Of a stretch of DNA of 8,757 bases, positions 1 through 5,829 are shown in pieces. How positions within the stretch are numbered: position 1 is the stretch's first letter; each line of letters opens with the position of its first letter. Source of the stretch: DRGT01 sp022567895. Its GTDB lineage: Archaea > Thermoproteota > Nitrososphaeria > Nitrososphaerales > Nitrosopumilaceae. The notes under the pieces are model-generated. The model was not told the origin of the DNA. It saw only the letters and a list, made by a program, of their open reading frames with translations, and did no database searches. The translations under genes and the position numbers were made by a program. The DNA lies in contig JADFGC010000053.1 of assembly GCA_022567895.1 (NCBI GenBank), positions 1 to 8,757 of the forward strand, read 5' to 3'.

Positions 1-453
1 TTGATCACTTGAATCAGTAACAATGAAGTATACTGAATCATCGTTGTAAAATCCTTGATGTAATGGTATTACAGCTGGAACATTTGCTCTGGATAATCGT
101 AGTACGGAACCAGGAGCTATTTCTTCTTCCATGGTTTCTTTCATTGGTTCTTCTATGGTTTCTTTCATTGGTTCTTCTATGGTTTCTTCTTCAACTGGTT
201 CTGGTTCTACAGGTTCAGTTGGAGCTTTTACGCCTTGTTCTTGATCCTTTTGGAATTGTTCATAACCTCCAGGATATTCAGAACAAAGTACACCACCACA
301 AACTATGAACTTTGTAGCAGAACCATATTGTGAACTTGCTGTTCCTTTGCTCTTTATTGCATCAGCTTCTTCAATCACATAGTCTGTTGTGAGAGCCATT
401 GTGAATAGAGGTAAAACTGCAAGCAATCCAAGATATTTTAGAGTCTTGTTCAT
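1..453 (-). CDS. Secreted protein with acidic tandem-repeat linker, N-terminal 151 residues (runs off window)
   Basis: The reading frame opens with ATG at 453-451 and stays open to base 1, so the C-terminus lies outside the window. Residues 1-7 are basic, about 8-21 are hydrophobic (LGLLAVLPLFTM), and a DAIKSKG segment follows, which looks like a Sec signal peptide. Two cysteines (VCGGVLC) lie around residues 50-56 and could form a disulfide. Around residues 80-110 the chain becomes a Pro/Glu/Met/Lys linker built on an EEPMKETI repeat, and a more globular segment (SRANVPAVIPLHQG, then YFIVTDSSD) begins after it. I recall similar leader and VIPLHQG segments in marine Thaumarchaeota surface proteins of unknown function; this is memory, not a search. 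A TATA-like box 27 bases upstream suggests a leaderless, single-gene transcript. The function is unknown; a cell-surface role is inferred from the signal peptide. Confidence 0.8.
   Translation of the reverse strand, partial: MNKTLKYLGLLAVLPLFTMALTTDYVIEEADAIKSKGTASSQYGSATKFIVCGGVLCSEYPGGYEQFQKDQEQGVKAPTEPVEPEPVEEETIEEPMKETIEEPMKETMEEEIAPGSVLRLSRANVPAVIPLHQGFYNDDSVYFIVTDSSDQ
131..188 (-). repeat. 24-nt tandem repeat inside the secreted-protein gene
   Basis: Two identical 24-base units lie at 131-154 and 155-178, and a third partial copy covers 179-188. The unit is an exact multiple of three and encodes an 8-residue EEPMKETI/M repeat, so copy-number change would lengthen the linker without shifting the frame. 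Confidence 0.85.
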
Positions 454-475
454 GGGGGATCGATCTTCGTAAGTA

Positions 476-483
476 GTTAAAAG
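476..483 (-). promoter_or_regulatory. TATA-like box of the secreted-protein gene
   Basis: Read on the minus strand this is CTTTTAAC, centred about 27 bases before the ATG at 453. That places the expected archaeal start site at or next to the start codon, so the mRNA is probably leaderless. Confidence 0.4.
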
Positions 484-547
484 GATTTTCCCAAATCAGA
501 CATTTTTTGTCTCAGTTTGTCTGTAAAATTATTTTTTAAAATTTTGA

Positions 548-2260
548 TTATTTTGCAGCCAGTTTATCATGAATCTGTGCTAAGATTAGTTCTGCTTTTT
601 CTTTGTTTTCAAAATTCTCACTATTATTTCCATCCATGATAGAATCAATTTCATAACTTTTGTCAACTAGTACATTTGCCACATGATTGTCAAGTGTCCC
701 ATTACCAATCAGATAATATGCAAAAACAGTATTTTTTTGACCAATTCTGTGTAATCGGTCTTCAGCTTGTCTATGAATAGCAGGGCTCCAATCAAGTTCT
801 GCAAATATAACATATCTTGCACGATGAAGATTAATTCCAACGTTTCCAGCTCTAAGTCCTGCAATCATTAATTTTGATTCTCCATTTTGAAACTTGTCAA
901 TTTGTTCTTGACGAACTTTATCAGATTGTCCACCAATAATTGACACTGGAGAAAAGTCGCTCAGGTTTTGGTGTAAAAGATTGTGAATTGATCTATGGTG
1001 ACAAAAAACCACCACACTTTCTTCAATTTCCATAATATTCGTTACAAAATTAATCACGTGAGGAAGTTTTGCAATTCCTGCAGCTTGTCTTTCACTTTGG
1101 ATTGCTCTTTGGTAGGAAGATGATTTATCAAAAGCACTCTCAGCATCTTTTTGTTCTTCTTCTAATTTTTTCCAAATTCTGTCTAATTCATTAAAGTAAT
1201 AATTTGTATCAGCATCAATTACTTCTTTGTATCTTACTTTATCTTTTAATTCTTTTAGAACATCTGTTTTACGTCTTCGAAGCATTACATGTTTTTGTAA
1301 TTGATTTCGTAACGATTCCCGTTTACTCTTTAGAACAATTGCTTTACCCTTTTCATTTACATAACAAAAGTATTCACAAAATTCATTAAAGTTTCCTAAC
1401 AACCCAGGTCTTAAAATATCTACAATTGGCCAAATCTCAGAACCACGATTATAGATTGGAGTTCCAGATAAGCCAATACGATATTTGATTGATGGTAAAG
1501 CTGTTAGTTTTTTTACAGCATCATATTTTTTCGTGGTTTTAGAACGAAGGTTTTGTACCTCATCACATACAATTGTCCTAATATCTAATTGTGATAAATC
1601 GTTTAATCGTTTGAAAAGTAAATCATAATTAATTATGTAAAAATCAAATTTACCAAGTTCTTCTGTTTTTCCTCGACGAATAATAGTTGAAGTTGGTACT
1701 TCATTTTCCACCAAACGTCCATTTCTGCTTTTTCGCTTCATGAATTTTTCAATTTCACGTTGCCAATTGTTTAGAGTAACTAATGGGGCTATAACAAGTG
1801 CAGGAAAGGCTTGTTTTTCGGATGCCAAGTATGCTAATGTTTGTACAGTTTTTCCTAAACCCATTTCATCAGCTAGTAATGCATTTCCACTTGATTTTAA
1901 AAGAAAATCTAAACCTTCTTTCTGAAAATTAAGTAATTTTCCACGAAATTGTTCTCCAGGATTTACACGTTTTAATTTTTCTGTTTTTGGAAGAATTATT
2001 TTTGGATGTTTTGATATTGTAGATTTTCGTTGCCAAACAGATTTTGATAAAATGTCAAGTGGGTATTTTTCCAAAATCCACTTTAGGTGTTTTACATTTT
2101 CTGAGCTATCAGGAACAATTGCCTCATTTGGCCCTTCCCCATACCAAGATTCAGGTATTAGTTTTGACACCATAGAAACTGCACGAGATCCTGTTACTTT
2201 CCAACTCCATGTTTTTGAGTAGTTATCGAGTACGTATTCTAGAGTTCCAAAATTTTTCAT
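548..2260 (-). CDS. SNF2-family DNA helicase/translocase, SMARCAL1/ZRANB3-like
   Basis: This 570-residue protein carries a complete SNF2 (superfamily 2) ATPase core. The Q-like segment NFQKEG is near residue 111, Walker A DEMGLGKT is at 131-138, motif II DEVQ (the DEAH position) at 233-236, motif III SGTP at 265-268, a C-lobe starting near 398, motif V AGLRAGNVGINL at 467-478 and motif VI LHRIGQ at 503-508. The AKLP segment before the second lobe, FAELDWSPA and QAEDRLHRIGQ resemble the SMARCAL1/ZRANB3 subgroup, whose members drive DNA reannealing and fork remodelling rather than strand unwinding. The charged segment at 350-395 fits the SNF2 protrusion. No recognisable HARP, HNH or zinc-finger domain is fused. 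It probably acts on DNA in the cytoplasm. No clear TATA element precedes it, and the small zinc-protein gene ends only 57 bases upstream, so it is probably the last gene of a minus-strand operon with 2318-2458 and perhaps 2523-3182. Confidence 0.93.
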   Translation of the reverse strand: MKNFGTLEYVLDNYSKTWSWKVTGSRAVSMVSKLIPESWYGEGPNEAIVPDSSENVKHLKWILEKYPLDILSKSVWQRKSTISKHPKIILPKTEKLKRVNPGEQFRGKLLNFQKEGLDFLLKSSGNALLADEMGLGKTVQTLAYLASEKQAFPALVIAPLVTLNNWQREIEKFMKRKSRNGRLVENEVPTSTIIRRGKTEELGKFDFYIINYDLLFKRLNDLSQLDIRTIVCDEVQNLRSKTTKKYDAVKKLTALPSIKYRIGLSGTPIYNRGSEIWPIVDILRPGLLGNFNEFCEYFCYVNEKGKAIVLKSKRESLRNQLQKHVMLRRRKTDVLKELKDKVRYKEVIDADTNYYFNELDRIWKKLEEEQKDAESAFDKSSSYQRAIQSERQAAGIAKLPHVINFVTNIMEIEESVVVFCHHRSIHNLLHQNLSDFSPVSIIGGQSDKVRQEQIDKFQNGESKLMIAGLRAGNVGINLHRARYVIFAELDWSPAIHRQAEDRLHRIGQKNTVFAYYLIGNGTLDNHVANVLVDKSYEIDSIMDGNNSENFENKEKAELILAQIHDKLAAK

Positions 2261-2317
2261 GATGTTTCCGTGTTTTTGCCAAGAATTGTTTTTGTGGTTT
2301 ATGAATCTTGGGATGGA

Positions 2318-2458
2318 TTATTGTGTTCTGTGATCTTGTTCACTATGAGGTTTTGTTGATTCATCGTGGCAATCACACTCACACAGGTATGTCTTGTGAT
2401 CGTTTTTACAGTCAATGCATTCATAGTGTTTGTGATTCTCACAACTTGAACAGATCAT
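2318..2458 (-). CDS. Small zinc-binding protein, 46 residues
   Basis: A short minus-strand frame runs from ATG (2458-2456) to TAA (2320-2318). The product begins MICSSCENHKHYECIDCKND and has seven cysteines: CxxC at 3/6, CxxC at 14/17 and CxCxC at 26/28/30. Several histidines are interspersed, followed by a short polar tail rich in His, Glu and Gln. This spacing is typical of a compact zinc-binding domain and very unlikely for random sequence. It lies between the nuclease-like gene (64 bases upstream) and the SNF2 gene (57 bases downstream) on the same strand, so co-transcription is likely. A TATA-like ATAAAAT stretch near 2496-2503 could also give it an own start with a short leader. The family is not recognised; it may be a nucleic-acid or protein-binding accessory. 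Confidence 0.72.
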   Translation of the reverse strand: MICSSCENHKHYECIDCKNDHKTYLCECDCHDESTKPHSEQDHRTQ

Positions 2459-2522
2459 ATATCAAAAATACATCCTCTAGCTTGAAAAGTTTTTCATTTT
2501 ATGCATGATTTTAATAAAAACA

Positions 2523-3182
2523 TTAAAAATCTACTTCGCTTTTGTAAAGCAACTTTTCTGTCAAGTCAACATATCCATTTGGATCCAATTCTTTTGCAAA
2601 ACCTTTGTCAATATTTATCAAATACACCGAATGTAAGTGGGCGTTTAAAATATCATCATATTCAATTGGAGGATTTTTGTAATATTTGTCACAAAATGAC
2701 TTTATTTTTGATATTTCGTTTTTAACTCTTGCATGTGGAGGGCCAAGGAATAGTTTTGGAATTGGCAATATTCCAATTACTGGAGCTGCTAAAGAAAACT
2801 TTGAGCAAAATTTGCTGTATCTAGCAATTTTACTAATTATTCTAGCAGTATAGTAATCAACAGTGTCTAATGCGTGCTCTGGCGGAGTAAAACCTGTTTC
2901 AATTTCAATGATAGTTGTTCCATCACCTTTTGTGGCAAACAGGTCACATACTAAGATGTCAGAAACTGATTTTTCAACCTCTACAGAATAACCGTGATGA
3001 ATCAAATTGGCAGCACAAATCAGTTCTAGAACAGAATGGTTGATTTTAACTAAATTTTTTTCATATAGCTCAATCAGTTTTTGTCTTACATAGTTAAGCT
3101 TGGGAAGATCATTTTTATTCAAATTATGTGAAAGGGTTTCGGTTATTTCGTAAACGTCATTACGGAACTTTTCTAAATCCAT
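2523..3182 (-). CDS. Putative PD-(D/E)XK-like nuclease, 219 residues
   Basis: I do not recognise the family by name. Residues 1-45 look helical. From 49 on, the pattern matches the restriction-endonuclease-like core: a helix with a conserved-looking Glu (VLELICAANLIHHGY, E53), a strand ending in Asp (ILVCDLF, D80), a KGDG turn (85-88), then a hydrophobic strand with an acidic pair (IIEIETGF, E93 and E95). A basic helix follows (ARIISKIARYSKF, with R114, K118 and R121). The usual ExK is ExE here, and K118 could stand in for the catalytic lysine. That assignment is inference from pattern, not from a profile match. The C-terminal half (IPKLFLGPP, HLHSVYLINIDKG) has no motif I know. There is no signal peptide or membrane segment, so it is cytoplasmic. 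It is the first gene of a minus-strand run with the small zinc protein and the SNF2 helicase, which fits a DNA-processing role. Confidence 0.85.
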   Translation of the reverse strand: MDLEKFRNDVYEITETLSHNLNKNDLPKLNYVRQKLIELYEKNLVKINHSVLELICAANLIHHGYSVEVEKSVSDILVCDLFATKGDGTTIIEIETGFTPPEHALDTVDYYTARIISKIARYSKFCSKFSLAAPVIGILPIPKLFLGPPHARVKNEISKIKSFCDKYYKNPPIEYDDILNAHLHSVYLINIDKGFAKELDPNGYVDLTEKLLYKSEVDF

Positions 3183-3210
3183 CTATTCAAATCGGGTTAA
3201 ATTTGGACAT

Positions 3211-3217
3211 TAAATAA
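3211..3217 (-). promoter_or_regulatory. TATA-like box of the nuclease-like gene
   Basis: Read on the minus strand this is TTATTTA, centred about 32 bases before the ATG at 3182, implying a 5' leader of only a few bases. It probably drives the 3182-548 gene run. Confidence 0.4.
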
Positions 3218-3242
3218 CTTATGAAGGAATTTCAGACTGAAT

Positions 3243-3254
3243 CAATAATTATTG
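3243..3254. promoter_or_regulatory. 12-bp perfect palindrome at the middle of a divergent intergenic region
   Basis: CAATAATTATTG is a perfect dyad. Its centre (3248.5) is almost exactly midway between the divergent starts at 3182 and 3316. It lies upstream of both candidate TATA elements, so it could be an operator or activator site for either direction. AT-richness makes chance occurrence possible. Confidence 0.3.
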
Positions 3255-3286
3255 TCCACCCACGTGAAAAATTCTAGATATCTGAT

Positions 3287-3292
3287 CTTAAC
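3287..3292 (+). promoter_or_regulatory. TATA-like box of the sequon-rich exported protein gene
   Basis: CTTAAC is centred about 27 bases before the GTG at 3316, consistent with a leaderless transcript and supporting the GTG start. A second AT-rich palindrome, AGATATCT, lies just upstream at 3276-3283. Confidence 0.3.
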
Positions 3293-3315
3293 AACTCAAA
3301 TCAAAACTAGCCTCC

Positions 3316-4416
3316 GTGAACTATACAAGTACCCTATTTGGAATACTAGCATTTGTTTTGCTATTCTCAAATTTACAAACAGCAGATTCGACTTTATGGG
3401 ATTTACAAATTAGTGTTAATTTAGAAAAAAATCCTCTTTCTGAGGCAGACATTCCTGTGGTTTTTGGTACAGTTACTGACCATGCAGGAAAACCAGTACC
3501 TGGAACAGAAGTGAAAATTAGACTGGGTGTAGATTCTATTATTACAACTGCTGATGAGTTTGGAAGTTTTACTGTGGAGTTTTCTGACTTTGATGAAATA
3601 CCTGGAAGCTACATTGTAAATGTGTATGCAACTAGTGATGACAAAATCGGACTCAAAAGTATTGTTTTTCAAGTAAAGGGTGAGATATCTGTTTTTGCTC
3701 ATACTGAAAAAATGCTATCAACTGATGAGGCAATAAAATATTTGCAAGCATCTGAAGAAGACTTTGAAAAAGATCCATTAGGATTGACGCTTTACTATTA
3801 TTACCAAGACTTGAAAGCACAATTGTTTGAAGAACAAAAAGAGCAATTAGATTTAATTGCAGAGCAACAATTGATCGATGAACAAAGAGAACTTTCAATT
3901 CAATTAACTGAACAAATTATTGAAGAACAAAATCCAGGCGCTGGAATTTATGCTGGATTCAAATATGATAGATTTGTAAGCAACTTAGATCTTGCAGTAA
4001 AAGATATCATTGTAAATCAGTTAAATTACACAGTTAAAGTTTTTGTAGAAGCACAAAAAGCAATGGATGAAGTACTAGCTAATGGTGGAACTTTTGAAGA
4101 AGCTAGACAAGCTTACTTTGAGAAAGCTACAATTTCTAGAGAAATAATGGAAGCATTAACAGTAAATCAAACTAGCGATGATTTTGGAAATGTTACTAGT
4201 TCTGATTTAGAGTTTGTATCAGAATCAATTCTTAATGGATCAGAGAATTTAGTAGAAGAATTAGATTCTGGACTGGTTCTAAATGTTAATGGTACTCTGA
4301 TTGATGTTGGAAAAAGCGGTTTAGTGATTTATTTGAACATAAATGGCACAATTTTCGAATTTTTTGTTAATGGAACTGAAATTACCCAAGTTACAAATTC
4401 CTCTCAAAACGAATAG
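3316..4416 (+). CDS. Exported Ig-like/coiled-coil protein with a sequon-rich C-terminus
   Basis: This 366-residue product starts at GTG. Residues 1-25 form a signal peptide with a hydrophobic core (LFGILAFVLLF). Residues about 28-122 look like a beta-sandwich of the carboxypeptidase-regulatory/Ig-like type: VFGTVTDHAGKPVPG, then DEFGSFTVEF and GSYIVNVYAT. Residues about 135-270 are charged and helical, with a Glu/Gln-rich probable coiled coil at 165-205. The C-terminal third holds eight N-glycosylation sequons (N237, N284, N292, N307, N325, N343, N352, N361) and beta-rich NVNGT/NINGT/VNGT units. No C-terminal membrane anchor or PEFG-type sorting tail is visible, so it may be released or bound non-covalently to the S-layer. 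It stands alone: divergent from the nuclease-like gene and followed by its own T-rich spacer. The function is not known; a cell-envelope or adhesion role is inferred. Confidence 0.85.
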   Translation: MNYTSTLFGILAFVLLFSNLQTADSTLWDLQISVNLEKNPLSEADIPVVFGTVTDHAGKPVPGTEVKIRLGVDSIITTADEFGSFTVEFSDFDEIPGSYIVNVYATSDDKIGLKSIVFQVKGEISVFAHTEKMLSTDEAIKYLQASEEDFEKDPLGLTLYYYYQDLKAQLFEEQKEQLDLIAEQQLIDEQRELSIQLTEQIIEEQNPGAGIYAGFKYDRFVSNLDLAVKDIIVNQLNYTVKVFVEAQKAMDEVLANGGTFEEARQAYFEKATISREIMEALTVNQTSDDFGNVTSSDLEFVSESILNGSENLVEELDSGLVLNVNGTLIDVGKSGLVIYLNINGTIFEFFVNGTEITQVTNSSQNE

Positions 4417-4460
4417 GTTATTTCCAAATTTAGAAATCAAATTTAAAAAAAACTTTGTTG

Positions 4461-4469
4461 TTTATAAAA
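4461..4469 (+). promoter_or_regulatory. Candidate TATA box upstream of the membrane-protein gene
   Basis: TTTATAAAA is the best TATA match in the spacer. It would start transcription near 4490 and leave a leader of about 30 bases containing a GGGG run just before the ATG at 4522. A weaker TTTAATCA at 4489-4496 would instead give a near-leaderless mRNA. Confidence 0.35.
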
Positions 4470-4491
4470 AAGATTTTCAGCAGAAATCTTT
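4469..4491. promoter_or_regulatory. Inverted repeat between TATA and start codon, possible operator
   Basis: Perfect 8-bp arms (AAAGATTT at 4469-4476 and AAATCTTT at 4484-4491) flank a 7-base loop. The site begins at the end of the candidate TATA box at 4461-4469 and overlaps the alternative one at 4489, a typical place for an archaeal repressor operator. It could instead help end the upstream gene's transcript. Confidence 0.35.
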
Positions 4492-4521
4492 AATCATAGT
4501 AAGTAAATAGTCATTTGGGGC

Positions 4522-5157
4522 ATGGGCAAAATAGACGTCCAAGACGTGAAAGAGAAAATTTTCCTTATGGGAATTACTGCAGGAATATTTTTGCCTATTA
4601 GAATGATATTTGTGACATATGTTACAGACGGCTGGTTAGGAACCGTAGGCCTGCTTTCAATTTTTGCCCTAGTTTTCATATATCTAACTAGAAAGAGGAA
4701 ACTTGGACAGTTAGGCAGAATATTTGAAAAACAGATGAGAAAGACCATCGGTGGAAAATTTGCTAAATATATCGTTGCGTTTTCAATTGTGTTTTTGATC
4801 TATTTTGGAGCAAGCATATTTTTCATGGACAGAGGAAATTCTGTCTATTATTACGATAAAGAGATCCTCTTTACTACATTACAAGATTATCAACAACTCA
4901 CCAGAGACAATTTTCCAATTGAAAAACTTTTGGGACCAGTTCCACTAGGTGAGAATTTTGATGGATTCGCTTGGATTTCAAATGTAGAGTATACTTTGTC
5001 AGTGTCGCTTGCACTAATGAACGATGTTTCAGGTGGGTGGATGGAGAATCTAATGTTCGTGGTGTTTATTGAGCAATTTGAAGTGCTTGGAGTTCTTTAT
5101 TTTTTCAGAAGATGTTACAAACAACCTGAACAAATTAAACCCCAGATGGCAGTATAG
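4522..5157 (+). CDS. Unrecognised integral membrane protein, 211 residues
   Basis: The product has three clear hydrophobic segments, at about residues 13-34, 38-56 (followed by the basic stretch RKRKLGQ) and 81-101, plus a fourth likely one at 174-196. Between the third and fourth lies a roughly 70-residue soluble loop with an aromatic, acidic start (SVYYYDKE) and a PVPLGENFDGFAW segment. No enzyme or transporter motif is visible. By the positive-inside rule the RKRK after segment 2 and the FRRCYK after segment 4 would be cytoplasmic, putting the large loop outside. A short basic/polar tail ends the protein. The ATG at 4522 is chosen because the hydrophobic segment follows within a dozen residues and no better upstream start is seen. 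It is a single gene between two spacers. Lipid, electron-transfer or sensing roles cannot be told apart here. Confidence 0.82.
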   Translation: MGKIDVQDVKEKIFLMGITAGIFLPIRMIFVTYVTDGWLGTVGLLSIFALVFIYLTRKRKLGQLGRIFEKQMRKTIGGKFAKYIVAFSIVFLIYFGASIFFMDRGNSVYYYDKEILFTTLQDYQQLTRDNFPIEKLLGPVPLGENFDGFAWISNVEYTLSVSLALMNDVSGGWMENLMFVVFIEQFEVLGVLYFFRRCYKQPEQIKPQMAV

Positions 5158-5204
5158 TCACCTAAGATTTTACTACTTTAACCTTTCTCCTGAATGATTC
5201 CAAT

Positions 5205-5213
5205 TTTATAAAT
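5205..5213 (+). promoter_or_regulatory. TATA box deciding the TTG start of the 71-residue zinc protein
   Basis: TTTATAAAT is centred 28 bases before the TTG at 5237. Transcription would start at or beside that codon, supporting a leaderless mRNA with a TTG start. Confidence 0.55.
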
Positions 5214-5236
5214 TTGAAAACAGGCAATCTGTAATA

Positions 5237-5452
5237 TTGTTTGAAACTGAATCAAATTGGTCTAGTTTTAATTCGGATCTAATAGATTGTATTAAAATAA
5301 AAAATAAGCAGGATTTTCATCCAGTGATTACTGTATGTTCATCATGTGGAAATCCAACTCAAAATCCCTCTAGTGATCATTATTTCCATGAGCAGGGAAT
5401 GATTTTGTGTGAGGATTGCTATTTGGATTTTAGTCTGATGAATAACAATTGA
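5237..5452 (+). CDS. Small zinc-ribbon-like protein, 71 residues, TTG start
   Basis: Two CxxC pairs, C34/C37 (CSSCGNP) and C58/C61 (CEDCY), are separated by 20 residues that include His48 and His51. This gives a classic four-cysteine zinc site of the ribbon/treble-clef kind. The 30 residues in front are polar and hydrophobic with no motif I know. The start is TTG: no usable ATG precedes the zinc motif, and the TATA box 28 bases upstream points to this codon. The gene has its own promoter and is followed at once by two T6 tracts, so it is a single-gene unit. The next gene downstream is another small cysteine-rich protein. It is likely a cytoplasmic nucleic-acid or protein-binding factor; the exact role is unknown. 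Confidence 0.72.
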   Translation: MFETESNWSSFNSDLIDCIKIKNKQDFHPVITVCSSCGNPTQNPSSDHYFHEQGMILCEDCYLDFSLMNNN

Positions 5453-5454
5453 AA

Positions 5455-5470
5455 TTTTTTAAAATTTTTT
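5455..5470 (+). terminator. Oligo-T terminator after the 71-residue zinc protein
   Basis: Two T6 runs separated by AAAA start three bases after the TGA stop, the usual form of an archaeal intrinsic terminator. Confidence 0.55.
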
Positions 5471-5500
5471 GTAATATGATGTGAACAATTTATCAGTTCT

Positions 5501-5508
5501 ACGCGCGT
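5501..5508. promoter_or_regulatory. GC-rich palindrome ACGCGCGT next to a TATA box
   Basis: This perfect 8-bp palindrome ends two bases before the TATA box at 5510-5516, covering the usual BRE position. It is strikingly GC-rich for this AT-rich region, so it may be a specific regulator site for the 55-residue zinc-protein gene. Confidence 0.35.
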
Positions 5509-5509
5509 C

Positions 5510-5516
5510 TTATATT
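5510..5516 (+). promoter_or_regulatory. TATA box of the 55-residue zinc protein
   Basis: TTATATT is centred 26 bases before the ATG at 5539, again predicting a leaderless transcript. Confidence 0.55.
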
Positions 5517-5538
5517 CAAAATTTCATTAACTTGCATT

Positions 5539-5706
5539 ATGATTGTAGACATTCCAATCTCTTGTCCTCAATGTGGAGGAAAAATGTATTCTACGTGTTA
5601 TGAATCTACATTAAGAATATTGAAAAACCGTACTTGGCAAGTCTGTAAAGAATGTGACTTTGAGCGAGATACGGAAGATTTCAAAAGAACCCTTTGCTGC
5701 GTCTAG
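5539..5706 (+). CDS. Small cysteine-rich zinc-ribbon protein, 55 residues
   Basis: The frame runs from ATG (5539-5541) to TAG (5704-5706). The product opens MIVDIPISCPQCGGKMYSTC and contains CxxC at 9/12, C20, CxxC at 36/39 (VCKECDFE) and a terminal CC at 53/54. The two CxxC knuckles 24 residues apart with CPQCGG form a recognisable zinc ribbon, as found in many small archaeal transcription- and translation-associated proteins. The extra C20 and C-terminal CC are unusual and could bind a second metal or be redox active. It has its own TATA box (centred 26 bases upstream) and a T8 tract right after the stop, so it is a single-gene unit. The sequence is basic and small enough for a nucleic-acid-binding role, but the family is not identified. 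Confidence 0.75.
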   Translation: MIVDIPISCPQCGGKMYSTCYESTLRILKNRTWQVCKECDFERDTEDFKRTLCCV

Positions 5707-5711
5707 CAGTA

Positions 5712-5724
5712 TTTTTTTTATTTT
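5712..5724 (+). terminator. Oligo-T terminator after the 55-residue zinc protein
   Basis: A T8 run, one A, then T4 begins five bases after the TAG stop, with no stem in front: an archaeal-type oligo-T terminator. Confidence 0.65.
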
Positions 5725-5729
5725 CACGC

Positions 5730-5743
5730 AAAAATCGATTTTT
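5730..5743. repeat. 14-bp perfect palindrome in the zinc-protein/RHH spacer
   Basis: AAAAATCGATTTTT is a perfect dyad lying just before a second palindrome, CTTATAAG (5746-5753), which could serve as a distal TATA box. It may be an operator or simply part of the AT-rich terminator region. Confidence 0.3.
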
Positions 5744-5797
5744 ACCTTATAAGCATAGTGGTTGATCAAAAAGTTACTTATTCAATCTAAAAAGGGC

Positions 5798-5806
5798 GAA
5801 TATCTT
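5798..5806 (+). promoter_or_regulatory. TATA-like box of the RHH gene
   Basis: The stretch GAATATCTT is centred about 26 bases before the ATG at 5828, consistent with a leaderless mRNA. The alternative TATA at 5746-5753 would give a leader of about 50 bases. Confidence 0.35.
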
Positions 5807-5829
5807 AAGCATGGATTAAGTGATTAAAT
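5804..5829. promoter_or_regulatory. Possible RHH operator: inverted plus direct repeats at the start site
   Basis: CTTAA (5804-5808) and TTAAG (5816-5820) form an inverted repeat. GATTAAGT (5814-5821) and GATTAAAT (5822-5829) form an adjacent direct repeat running into the start codon. Ribbon-helix-helix proteins commonly bind such short repeated half-sites and repress their own genes. Confidence 0.35.

Noticed and set aside
63..308. Plus-strand frame rich in Leu, Phe and Val
   Set aside because: It is the antisense of the acidic tandem-repeat region of the minus-strand secreted-protein gene; the composition is a by-product of that repeat.
498..512. AGACA/TGTCT hairpin after the helicase stop, possible terminator
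   Set aside because: Only a 5-bp stem, and the T-run is on the wrong strand for the minus-strand helicase transcript.
2279..2311. CCAAGA/TCTTGG inverted repeat before the helicase gene
   Set aside because: Only 6 bp with a 21-base loop; no further pairing and no T-run.
2308..2508. 66-codon plus-strand frame
   Set aside because: It overlaps the minus-strand seven-cysteine gene, whose ordered CxxC pattern is far more protein-like.
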